A DNA stretch of 64,000 nt from Symbiodinium microadriaticum (lineage: Eukaryota > Sar > Dinophyceae > Suessiales > Symbiodiniaceae). This document shows positions 44,171-53,659 of the stretch, in pieces; within the stretch, counting starts at the first letter, position 1; every line of letters begins with the position of its first letter. Below the pieces are notes generated by a model. That model ran no database searches and was not told the DNA's origin. It saw only the letters and a list, made by a program, of their open reading frames with translations. The stretch is from positions 245,141 through 309,140 of the forward strand of contig LSRX01000795.1 of assembly GCA_001939145.1 (NCBI GenBank). The letters run 5' to 3'. The position numbers and the translations under genes are program-made.

Positions 44171-44689
44171 ACACATTGGAGCCACGATCGTGCCGGCTAT
44201 TTCAAACCTCGGCTCCTACTCCGGCCCCAAAGTTGCCCGTGGGCGCTGATGCCCACAGGCCCAGAAGCTCGAGGCTCCCCGGAACCAAACATGCACACTG
44301 CTGGCACACTGCGCACTAATAACTGGATCTAATGGTGGTTCGAGGTCCAGTCTCGGTTACCGGGCGCCTGAGCTGGTTAATATGGCAAAGAAATGAAGCT
44401 ACACAATGACTCACCCATGGTGCAAACTGCACATGGCAGGCATTAGAAGGCACCATCGGGCGCCAGTGCTGTGGCGCACTGGAGAACTCTACGAAGCAAA
44501 AGGTGCACCTTTGGCTAGTCAAGAACACTGGTCCTGGCCCTGGTCAGGGCGTGCGATCTCGTCTTCGAGACTTGCCTCCAAAGTTTGACGCAGAACACTG
44601 AGGCAAATGTTGCGGGATTTTTACTGAGGGGTTTCTGAACATGCGGCCTTGGCTTAACAAGCAGCGTACAGTCGCTCTCCTCCAACCTA

Positions 44690-45039
44690 AGCACAGTTCA
44701 GACGTCCATGGGAGTCTCTGCGAGCGCAGCTGCAGCTGAAGTGCTGCATGAGAAGGGTTCCCTTTCGCGTTCCCGGACCCACGATCTTGCCATGCAGGTT
44801 CTTGGACTCATCGTGCTCATCAAAATGCAAGGCCTCAGCCCGAGAGTGATGATGCAAAGACCCGCCCTTCCATACAGCTCGCATGCCCTCCTGCCATCTG
44901 TAATGGTACCATACCTATCACGAAGCTTGGCTGAGGCAGCAGCACGGTTGGACATACAGAGGTGAAGCCGCACCCGATCACCAGCCTCGAAATTATGCAA
45001 CCTGGGCAGACGGTATGCTTTGCACCTGAGGACAGTCAC
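44690..45039 (-). CDS. exons of an unidentified protein with an SH3-like strand pattern
   Basis: The upstream exon (about 44910-45030) reads YRLPRLHNFEAGDRVRLHLC, MSNRAAASAKLRDRYGTITD, with GDRVRL and YGTI spaced as in KOW/SH3-like beta barrels. The downstream exon (about 44750-44840) reads AEALHFDEHDESKNLHGKIV then GPGTRKGTLL. The second segment would follow as further strands. The assignment is structural guesswork from pattern only. Confidence 0.45.
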
Positions 45040-45348
45040 TGATCCATTAGGTTGCCATACATTGCCGTTTGGGATTCATGGTTGCTCTGTTCAGTACTAC
45101 CAGCGACGGCAGCTGCCCAAGATGCCTAGGATCAGTCCAGGAACGGATCCTTCTTCTTGCCCACATCGTGAGGGACCTCGACACTGCCAGAGTGTAAGCA
45201 GTTGCATGCAGTTGCATCATGGCCAACGCAGCTGAAGTGCGAAGTCTTGTGGAAGCAGCGCCTCCTGAGACTTCAGCCTGAGGGCACTACCGAAAACGGA
45301 ACAAATGGCCAGTCCGGGAGCACTGGACACAAGCTTTGCTACAAGTGC

Positions 45349-46160
45349 TCATCCAAGCTGCAGGTGATAGAACTCTGCGAAGTCCTGGGCTGCCATGGTG
45401 GACTCCGAAGAAACAGGTGAAACCGGCCCACTTCTGAGCACTTTCGCTTGTAGCCCCAAGCGGCGATAGAGCCACTACCATCGGCATCGAAAATGCGAAG
45501 GATGCCATCGAGTTCGGTCGTTGTCAGGTCGACACCCAATCTGCGAAGAGCGACCTGCCGGATAAACACGCTTGCTGGTGCAGTGGAAACTGAACGGAGT
45601 GCCAAGCAATGCAATTACACCAACAGTCTTACAATCGAATGCCAAACTGCGGAACTTCCGCCCACTAGCCATGTTCCGTTCGTTCGCATGTGCTTTGAGG
45701 CACCTGAAGCTCTTGGCGGCTGAGCTCCCCGTCGCCGTCAGAATCAATCTTGGCGAAAAGCTCGCCCTCCGGAGCAAGAGATTCAGAAGACGAAGTGGAA
45801 AACGAATCTGCGGCTTGGCTACTCAGCCCGACCCTGCAACCTGTGGCTTCTAGCAGCAACTGCAGCTGTATCCGTCGTGGAGCCTCTGTCAAGCCTTCGT
45901 TCTTAAGATGCAGCACGAGGCTGTTCATTGCATCATTCCTTGGAACAGGCGGAGAGTGCACTGGCTAGAAACGAGCTAGGCCTGCAGTACACCAGGAGAG
46001 CTCAGTTTCGACAAAGCATCAATTGCGACTTCTCCCGAAGCTGCAGCAATCTTGTTTTCAACTGCTCCTGCCAGTCGTGCATGGCTTTCTGCGCCATCTT
46101 CTCTTGCTGCAGCTCATGGGCGAGCCTCCAAAGCTCAAGGTGCGAAAACGTCTCTTCGCA
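45349..46160 (-). CDS. EF-hand pair protein, spliced, Ca2+-binding
   Basis: Three 3' exons join exactly. The exon from about 45920 to 45704 ends LFAKIDSDGDGELSRQELQ, with a full EF loop (D-S-D-G-D-G-E-L-S-R-Q-E). Exon 45465-45554 (30 codons) reads VALRRLGVDLTTTELDGILR then IFDADGSGSI. Exon 45349-45384 reads DFAEFYHLQLG and stop. The second EF loop, DADGSGSIDFAE, is complete only after removal of intron 45385-45464 (80 bp), which starts GC and ends AG. The first join (CAG|GTGCC) is GT-AG. All joins are phase 0. Upstream, 46011-46160 reads LELWRLAHELQQEKMAQKAM then HDWQEQLKTRLLQLREKSQ, a helical coiled-coil segment. Both loops keep acidic residues at positions 1, 3 and 12, so Ca2+ binding is expected. 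Confidence 0.82.
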
Positions 46161-46204
46161 CGGGGAGAGGGAACGGGAGTGAGGGAGGGAGTGAGGGGGA
46201 GGGA

Positions 46205-46207
46205 GAG

Positions 46208-46248
<41 letters not shown>

Positions 46249-46302
46249 GACAGACAGAGCCAGACAGAGACAACAGAGACAGACAGAGACAGTGACAGAC
46301 AG
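46205..46302. repeat. (GACA)n microsatellite
   Basis: About a dozen GACA units, then GACAGAGA variants. It creates spurious Arg/Gln/Thr frames. It sits in or next to the 5' part of the EF-hand gene. Confidence 0.9.
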
Positions 46303-46389
46303 GCCCATAACAACGTCGGACTATTACGTACCGCGAGCGTGAGAGTCACGGACCTAAGCCGCCAAGCGCTCCTCATGTTCGGCATGTGC

Positions 46390-46780
46390 CGCTAGAGAAT
46401 GCAAGGAGGACCCGAGAGTATTGGGCCGCCTCAGGCGGAGGCAAGAACAGGGAGAGGTCTCTCAGGTTCAGGTCCAGAGTTTGAGAAGAATGCAGGGACA
46501 GAATTTGAGATTCGTGGGCCAGCTCTGCTCAGGACGGCCCACAAAAAACACGCGAGAGGCTTTGGGAGTGTTGGGCCGGCTCAGCTTCTCCATGCAAACC
46601 TCCCAATGCGACGTGGGAATGCGCAGCGCGGGTGTGAGTGCAGGGGCCACAACGCGCGTCTTCCGGACTCATCCTGACCCGTGAGAGAGAAGGTGGAGAT
46701 GGGGCGTGGCGGGCTCCACCAGGATCCCAAATCAAATGAAAAGTCGAGAAGGCCAGCAAGCCAGAATCAGAACGAGACCG
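46390..46780. other. no gene supported
   Basis: Purine-rich plus strand with two overlapping open frames of low information content. Confidence 0.35.
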
Positions 46781-46786
46781 ACTTGC

Positions 46787-46940
46787 ATATTTATGTATAT
46801 CTATGTATCTATCTATCTATCTATCTATCTCTCTATCTAGATGTTGATTGATTTATACTTTTACTCATATACATATATCTATATCTATATTTATTTATAC
46901 ATATACATATTATATATATATATATGTACATGCACGCATG
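46787..46940. repeat. (TATC)n and AT-rich repeat
   Basis: (CTAT)n at 46807-46838, followed by TATATC and ATATAC and a (TA)n run to 46925. Very low GC compared with the surroundings. Confidence 0.9.
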
Positions 46941-47156
46941 CACTGCTTTAAACCAATGCTACCCAAATTCAGTTCGGCCCCGATGCATTCAGCAGCAAGA
47001 CAACTCCACAAGAGCCCTTATAGATCAGAGTCTCGAAACACTTCCAGCACCCCCGCAACTACCCTCTATCATACCCTACATACCACAATTAAGGACCATA
47101 AGGGCTCTGTTAAAGAGTACTTGGGGGGTGCTCGTTGACCACAAACCTTAAGAGCT

Positions 47157-47567
47157 TCAGACCAGGAGCCACTTCGGAGTGTCTTTAGGGGCAGTTGCTT
47201 TCTGCCCGCTGGGACGCTTGACTTCCGCGTCAGGCAGGGATGGAGCCTCGCACAAACAAGCCGCTTGAAACTTCAGGCAGAAGATCCGGCAGTCGCCGCC
47301 AAGAGGCAGTGTTTGACCGACTAAGTTTGGGTCCACCTTCAGCACCCGCAGCCACACTACACCACACTCTGCGCGACACTCTGCGCGACACTCTGCACGC
47401 TGCACTCGCCTTGTTGGTTCGACTTTCGAGTCGGCGACTTTGCTCCGTCGTTCCCACCAAAGGGGCTCATTAGTATTCTCCCAATGCTTTTCATGCCTCA
47501 GTCTACCACCAACTGGAGGCTCTACAACTCTACAAGCTTTGTAGCCAAACTTCCCCACTGATGGCAA
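47157..47567 (-). CDS. exon candidate, unknown, with internal 12-bp triplication
   Basis: The frame reads EPLWWERRSKVADSKVEPTR, RVQRAECRAECRAECGVVWL, RVLKVDPNLVGQTLPLGGDC and PSGQKATAPKDTPKWLLV to a stop. RAEC is repeated three times from a 12-bp direct repeat (about 47368-47402). No domain is recognised. Confidence 0.4.
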   Translation of the reverse strand: MPSVGKFGYKACRVVEPPVGGRLRHEKHWENTNEPLWWERRSKVADSKVEPTRRVQRAECRAECRAECGVVWLRVLKVDPNLVGQTLPLGGDCRIFCLKFQAACLCEAPSLPDAEVKRPSGQKATAPKDTPKWLLV

Positions 47568-47823
47568 GAATACTTTCTTGCTGGCAGCTGTGACCGAGAT
47601 TGACCAAGCACATGGACGCTAGCTGTTTGCCCTCTTCGGCTAACCGCAGCCTTCTAGTCTTCCGTACACCATGCTGGGGCTCCTGCTCGTTTCGACTCCC
47701 CGGACGCGAGGAGCGTTACCGCATCACTGGGCATCTACCCCCCAAACTTGAACAAGAAGCCTGATTCCTGCGGAAAGCATAGCGGCTCCCGTTTCAGAGC
47801 TGCAAATATCAGGTATCCAGGTA

Positions 47824-48033
47824 TCACTCGCTCCGGCAGTGGTCTGAAGACGTGACATGCACAGCGACAAGCTGGGGCTGGGGACTGCTTTCGCCAGCGC
47901 CTAGCTGCTTAGCTGGGATGTCACCGCGCAAATGCACGCGGGCACGCGGGAGCTTGGAGCAAATGGCCTCACGGATCTCTCCCATTGTAGATGAAGCTGG
48001 GACGGTCAAGGGTACCTCGGAGCTCTGAAGCAC
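47824..48033 (-). CDS. exon candidate, possibly ubiquitin-like strand pattern
   Basis: The frame reads SEVPLTVPASSTMGEIREAI then CSKLPRARVHLRGDIPAKQL. The spacing V-x-L-x-V...TMGEIREAICSKL resembles the first strands and helix of a ubiquitin-like fold, but no diagnostic residues are present. Confidence 0.35.
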   Translation of the reverse strand: MLQSSEVPLTVPASSTMGEIREAICSKLPRARVHLRGDIPAKQLGAGESSPQPQLVAVHVTSSDHCRSE

Positions 48034-48186
48034 AGGATGCCAAGCGGCTTTGTAACGACTTTCTTACACTGTGTCTACCACCAAGCGACCCACGCTACTC
48101 AGGCATCGTACGTCATGCTTCTGCGGTAATTACAGTAGATATAAGCTCATACAGATACACATCCCCCCCTGGCGGATACTCTTCAG

Positions 48187-48555
48187 GTGGGCCTCAGCTC
48201 CACTGACAGCATGTCGGATGCGTATCTTCACAGTGGCCTGGCACTGGCAAAATGGGACACTAACATGCGAAGGGCTTTGCATGGCTTTGCACAACCCCAA
48301 CCACAGTCCAGAAACGACAACAGGACAATGAGGCTGGCAGCTCGTTGCACTGACGAAGAATGGCCTTTTACTGTAGGATCTTTCTGCCTCCCTGCCGTGA
48401 CCCTCCGCCAAGAGTTTCTGGACCGATGCATGCTGGAGGGATCAGTACTTTCCAAACAACTCCAGGATTCATGTCCGGATTCTGAGGATGGAAGAGCCGC
48501 GCAGTGTGGTATGCAAACCGACAGAAACACTTGCATCCTGAAACTCCTGTTCTGA
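48187..48555 (+). CDS. plus-strand ORF, doubtful
   Basis: A 122-codon frame reads MSDAYLHSGLALAKWDTNMR, later CTDEEWPFTVGSFCLPAVTL then RQEFLDRCMLEGSVLSKQLQ. It is protein-like and longer than the opposing frames. It contradicts the strand of both neighbours and has no recognised domain. Confidence 0.35.
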   Translation: MGLSSTDSMSDAYLHSGLALAKWDTNMRRALHGFAQPQPQSRNDNRTMRLAARCTDEEWPFTVGSFCLPAVTLRQEFLDRCMLEGSVLSKQLQDSCPDSEDGRAAQCGMQTDRNTCILKLLF

Positions 48556-48567
48556 AACAGTGGTGGT

Positions 48568-49335
48568 TCAACACGTATGCGTGCACTTCAGAAACCAGTT
48601 GCCCGAAAAAGCCGCACACAGTGCAGTCGCAGCTGGTGCCTCCACGCTTCCTTGCGGCGCATCCTGTGAAGTCGCGAAGAATGCTCCAGGGTGCGTGTGC
48701 AGGAAGGATGTCTCCACCTGGAGCATGTGAGGATGGCAGAGCGCCTCTGAGAGCGCGAGCGCGCCTGTCGAACGGCAGCACGAAGCTGCGCATCCTCCAG
48801 GTGAGGAGCCAGCGCTGCGCTCATCCGCGCCAAGCCTCGGCACGTTGAGGAAAAAGGGGCCCGGGCCCGGGGCCGCTCCACTGGGATGCGGGCACTGGGG
48901 ATCTCCGCCTTTGCAGGCGCCCATGGAAATGCGACTTCAGCAGCAAGGGTTTTTGTGATCTCCAGGGCCCGTCACCCAGGCGGAATGCCAGCGTGATAGG
49001 TCTCACCAACCGGTAGAAAGGCATGTAAACCTCGCTTGGCCAGCCCGTAGGGTCGACGCTACACGAACCCCTGACTTGTCCAGACCTCCTGGCTGACTTC
49101 TTGTAGGCTCCCGTTTCTGCTGCGAACGCCTTGGCGACGCTTGTTGAAAGCGAATGCCTTTGTGATTCTGCATGGGTTTGGGTGTGTGACCATCCCGAAT
49201 GGCAACGACCTCTTTCTGGAAGGTGGGCGAGCCGACCCTTAAAGCGCAAAAGGCTGACTTGCATGGTGAGTCCACGCGAGTCCTCTCGCACACATCGAAA
49301 ATTGGGCCCTCCGACAGACGTCGAATCTCAGTCAC
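48568..49335 (-). CDS. spliced gene, function unknown
   Basis: Exons 5' to 3': 49180-49335 TEIRRLSEGPIFDVCERTR, SAFCALRVGSPTFQKEVVAI and RDG. 48860-49150 VAKAFAAETGAYKKSARRSG then VYMPFYRLVRPITLAFRLGD and GPWRSQKPLLLKSHFHG. 48740-48840 RGLARMSAALAPHLEDAQLR then AAVRQARSRSQRR. Mixed alpha/beta then helical and basic. No family is recognised. Confidence 0.45.
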
Positions 49336-49599
49336 GACTTGGCGCGCCTGGGCATGGGGTTGGCCGATTTCCCCCCTGAAGAGGTTGCAATATCTCGCAA
49401 CGGTTCCTCGTCACGGCTCAGCTGTGCGGATCCATCCTCTCCAGACTTGATTCTTCGACATCTTCGACTTGCTAGGTGCTGAGGGTTCAGGACCGTAAAA
49501 TCGGCGTAGCTCTACAAGGTCTCTGACCAATTGTCCTGGATGCCCTCATTTGCCAGACCAAACCAGGATCCAACTGGAACGCCTGACACGCTGCGGCGA

Positions 49600-50010
49600 T
49601 TACATTGTGCCTGTAGCCTGCCTCGCAGCTATTTTCGACATGACTGCGTTCCCCCAGGCCAGTAGGCTAGCAGCCGTGTAGCATCTAGGACCAGCAGCTG
49701 ACGTCAGGCGCGGACCGAGCAATTTCTCGATATCTGAAGCCAGCGCCAGGATCGTTGGATCCTCTGGCAAGACACTCTTGCTGCAGTTTTTGGAAGTGCT
49801 GCTGCTTCATTTGGGACAGGTGTCCTGCCCATGTGGGAAGATCGCTGTGAACATCTGCTCATATCCTTGACCTGGCGATCACAGGCAGCTTTGCTTTGCA
49901 CCTGTTCCGTCTCAACAAAGCAAAACGCAGCTGGCAGTGCGGTCAATGCCAAAGCCGAACTTCCTGTGTGAGAGCTTTTTACTGCAGCAGGAAGGGCACA
50001 CTCTGGTGGT
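49600..50010 (-). CDS. spliced gene, C-terminal exon well supported, function unknown
   Basis: The last exon (about 49790-49600) reads LPEDPTILALASDIEKLLGP, RLTSAAGPRCYTAASLLAWG and NAVMSKIAARQATGTM, ending TAA at 49600-49602. The upstream exon (about 49850-49980) reads GSSALALTALPAAFCFVETE then QVQSKAACDRQVKDM. No domain is recognised. Confidence 0.5.
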
Positions 50011-50029
50011 CCTGAGAATGCTCTGACAG

Positions 50030-50720
50030 GCCGCAATGAAGAGAGTCCCCACGGCCATTCTGGTGCCCGTCGTCTCTCCTCGCTGGCGAGCACCTGCACT
50101 GCCATGTCCGCCCTTCACGGTAAAGCACCCTTCCCGAAAAACCCCGCAAGGCCGGGAAGCCAACGGGCCCGTAGCTCTGCAACCGACTGCTGGAAGCTCT
50201 GGCCTGGTGACGGTCCGCTCGGGTGCAGGGATGCAGCAACTGCGTCTCTATGCCGAAACTGGCTGTGCAGGCGAGTGGGGACAGCTTCTGGGCTGCCGGC
50301 TGGCACAAGCATTTTTGACCCTGTGAAGGAAGCGGCGCGCCTTCAAAAGGACTGGTGCAAATCCGATCTGCAGTTCTCTGAACTCTGAATGCTCTGCCTT
50401 CTCCAGCGATAGGGTTCCAGGTGCTGCACCGTCCGGTTCCTGCTACGAAACGCTGGGTGCCAAAACCCGGAGCGCTCAGCTAACTTTTCGAAGACAGCAC
50501 ATCGGCCTCACTGTCAGAATCGCCAGCGGACGGTGCCTGGCTTCAGGCTCGATCTTGCTTGCCAGCCGTGATGCAGAAGCCTAATTTCCAACACTTTTGA
50601 TTCGCGAGGTCATGCACCAGAGGTCTCGTTGCAAGGTTGAGAGCAGCGGCCGGGTGACAATGTAGCACATCTGCAGCTACAGGACTACAGCGCCTAGAGG
50701 CTTAGAGGGCACATTTACCA
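50030..50720. other. no gene supported
   Basis: Plus frames 50036-50388 are open but Pro/Gly-rich. 50400-50720 has frequent stops. Confidence 0.35.
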
Positions 50721-50778
50721 TCTTGAAGCTCGAAAGCTGCTCCAGGGTGAAACCGCACAGCGGGACAGCGTCTGAGTC

Positions 50779-51175
50779 TTGTCGGACAGCACGGCTGGCG
50801 AAGTTACTTGCAAAGTCAGCCTTCCGTGGTCAGCTTGTCCTGAGGGTCCCAAACGAGAAAGGTTATCCAGCACCCAGCAGCTGGTTCAGTCCTTGCTCGC
50901 CTTGCGCGAACCAGACCTCACACCCAAAGAGATGCAGCGACGAAAGCTGAAAAACAACGCTTAGGGCTCAGGCTTGCTGGGTCGTCGAGACCCACTTCTG
51001 CTCGGTGGATCAGCTGCAACAGGCCTTGTGGACAGTATATCAAACGCGAAATTCAGGAAGAAAGTCATCTTCTGTCCCTTTCTGAGATGCTTCCTTGTGC
51101 ATCTCAGGCCAGAACGCCGGAAAGATCTCTTCGACTTCCTGCGCACGTAAGCAGACAGAGATTTAAAATTTAAAA
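50779..51175 (+). CDS. plus-strand exon candidates, unknown
   Basis: The plus strand reads RLSSTQQLVQSLLALREPDL then TPKEMQRRKLKNNA (50849-50962), and after a further stretch NAKFRKKVIFCPFLRCFLVH with LRPERRKDLFDFLRT (51040-51147), where CGCAC|GTAAGC could be a GT donor or a TAA stop. Both are convincing locally. Together they suggest a plus-strand gene among minus-strand neighbours. Confidence 0.35.
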
Positions 51176-51311
51176 TCATTGCTGCAGAAACATCATGCTG
51201 TGCCTGTCATAACCATCATCCAACCCACATTCTGCCTAAGAACTTTCCCGATGTCCACAAGCCCAACCGAAAACCCTCGCAAAGGATTGCCGACAGCGTG
51301 GAAATTTGAAG

Positions 51312-52256
51312 TTAATCTCTCCTCAAGTCTTTATGACACAGAAAAATCAGTCCTCGGGAGAAAGGTTGGCAATTGCTGTCTCCTCGCAGCAAACGCAGTT
51401 CAAGTTTGGGAAAGGTGGACATTGCCACAGTTGCCTTGAAGAGATGGCGCAGTTTGCCTTCATTGAAGCGACCACCGGGAGAGTCCGGCCTTACTGGGAG
51501 CATAAGGATGCTGTCCAAGGCTCGGCGTCGGAAAACCTGGGATTCGCACGTCTTCACCTCGGAAAACGCCCAGCAACACTGCAGCGGGGTCTTTCCATGG
51601 GCGGCCCAGGCTGCCCACCATTTCTGCAATGCCATCCGTCAGCTTCGCCTGGCAATTCTTCGCCTCCACAGGACCGAACTCCGCGCGAAATTTTGAATCG
51701 CTCGCGTCAGCTGGCCGTGAGTTTGGTGATGGTCAAGTGCGCAATTTCGCCTCGTCAAGTGCACAATCCAAGGCCCACTGGCCCGAGGCTTCAGGAGCTC
51801 AGTGCCAAACTCAAGGGTTTGCTGACAGATGGGTCCAGAGGATCGGTCCTTGTATGTCAATGAGCTCACACCCCCCAGCTCCATGGTACCGTACGACGCC
51901 CTCTGAAACTCAGGTCGCAGCGGCGGAGGGCCTTCTAGGGGATACAGGGGAACTACCTGGCACCAGAAGATGTCTCGACTGGTTGAAAAAAACATGCACA
52001 TTATGGATACTCGTATGCAGTTTCGTGGAGGAAACTCGCTGGGCCCACAGTACCACCCCAACGCCACTCTCGCCACTTTCCGGGTCCACGATTGCGCATG
52101 TCGCAAACCTGTCTTCAAACACCGGGCTTTGGTGAGGCACGAAACACCAGAATCAAGCGTCAGCCTTGCGCGTCGTCGGGCCCACAGCTCACCCGATCGG
52201 CTTTCTCCCACTCTGAGCCGACAGCCACATGTCATTGTAAGACCAGACGCTGCCAT
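51312..52256 (-). CDS. exon candidates, unknown
   Basis: About 51460-51669 reads MEAKNCQAKLTDGIAEMVGS then VFRGEDVRIPGFPTPSLGQH. An overlapping frame (51312-51635) reads HGKTPLQCCWAFSEVKTCES, which starts like an ankyrin repeat (GKTPLQ) but lacks a second repeat. Upstream, 51750-51900 reads ELGGVSSLTYKDRSSGPICQ then QTLEFGTELLKPRASGPWIV. Boundaries are unresolved. Confidence 0.35.
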
Positions 52257-52259
52257 GGT

Positions 52260-53100
52260 TATGAAAAGTCGTCAGCATACAGAAGCCCCGCACAACGCGT
52301 TGCCAGCCGTGCCTCATCTCCGACATCACCATCCCGCCAAAGTGATGGGCCCAAGAACAAAAGCCTCTGTGAATCATTCACGGGCAAACCACCACATGGC
52401 CATCACGCGCAAATTCGTGGCCTGCGTCGGCCTCGGATTGGTTCGGAGTCCTGGTAGCCGACAAGAACACCTCCCTGCAGGACGACCAAGCAACGGGTCA
52501 CCGTGCAGAACAACAACAATCCGAGCATTCCACCCGATTTCTCACCAGCTTGGCCTGGATAAGACCCCAAGAAAAGCCAAAGCGTTGCACTTCAACGCTT
52601 CAACTGCTTCAATTTGCCAGCAGCCTACAAAGCGATCTCTTCAAGCACAACTGTCTGTCCTTTCTATACAGGTGCAGCACTGCTGCGTCTTAGGTGTCTT
52701 GAAGCCATGGCTGATTGATTGATTGATTGACTAACTGATTGACTGACTGACTGACTGGCTAGCCGGACGGGCGGACTGACTGAGCACCTGCCGGGTCACA
52801 GGCAGCAGCACTGCACTTGCCATATGGAGTTGTGCAACGCTGCCAGCTTCAGATGAGAACTATGCAAAGTACCTCACAGTATATGTCAATAAGACATCGA
52901 GTTCGGATGGCTGCACGCTGTTTGAATGCATGATGCATGCTGATGCTCTTAGCTGCTTCGGGTTCGGGAGTTTACACTCGGCAGGATGTGATTTCAGGCT
53001 TCAGGACCTTTAGGATTTGCTTCCTTCGACTTCGTCATACTTCGTCTCTCAATCCATGTGCTCCGACACATCATGAGTACGCACCAAGAAGAAGACGCCG
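52260..53100. other. no gene supported; tetranucleotide repeat inside
   Basis: Plus frames continue to 52722 but are poor in domain-like segments. 52712-52765 is a (GATT)n/(GACT)n run. 52800-53100 has only short frames. Confidence 0.35.
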
Positions 53101-53108
53101 ATCGCCTA

Positions 53109-53560
53109 TCAATCACGCGCTGTATGCGAGCGCAACGTTTCTTCCTTTGAGAAGCTGGCTCTCTGAAGGAACGCCGGGTTGTTGCACTTCTCTGCAACCG
53201 CCTGCAGCAACGGATGAGATCCTCGCAAGTTCTCAACATTCTTGACAACCAAGCTTGCAAAGTGTGTGTCTGTGGCTGCGGCTGCCCGAACGTCACGCAT
53301 TGACGCCTCAGGCCGCAGCATTTAAACACCAATGTGGAGCAGACATGAGCCACGAAGACTGAGGTCTGCGACGGTGCTGGCAACCGTCACATAAACCTGC
53401 CGCGGGTATCGGCAGAATGAACAACCCCGCGCCCGAAGCCATGATTAGACCGCTGCAAAACCTCCTCGGAAGTGACACTGTCTCCCGCCCTGCGGACACG
53501 TACTTGGACCTGGCACATCTTGTACATTGTACCACAGTCAGCCTACATTCCATGAACGCT
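53109..53560 (-). CDS. 3' exons downstream of the tandem array gene, function unknown
   Basis: About 53440-53500 reads SVTSEEVLQRSN. 53109-53310 reads ASMRDVRAAAATDTHFASLV, VKNVENLRGSHPLLQAVAEK and CNNPAFLQRASFSKEE. They follow unit 1 of the array in transcription direction and may be its terminal exons or a separate gene. Helical, unidentified. Confidence 0.45.
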
Positions 53561-53659
53561 CTTGGCCTCCTTCGTTGTGTTCAACTCTTCAGCGGAGTCC
53601 TAAACCAGCACTCACGCTTGCTGCCCCCTCGTCACTGCCCCCCGCCATCCTCTGCCCCT

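Noticed and set aside
46023-46342. Arg/Gln/Thr-rich plus-strand ORFs
   Set aside because: They come from the GACA microsatellite and overlap an exon of the EF-hand gene on the other strand.
51312-51635. Ankyrin repeat from GKTPLQCC
   Set aside because: A single six-residue similarity with no second repeat and a competing open frame.
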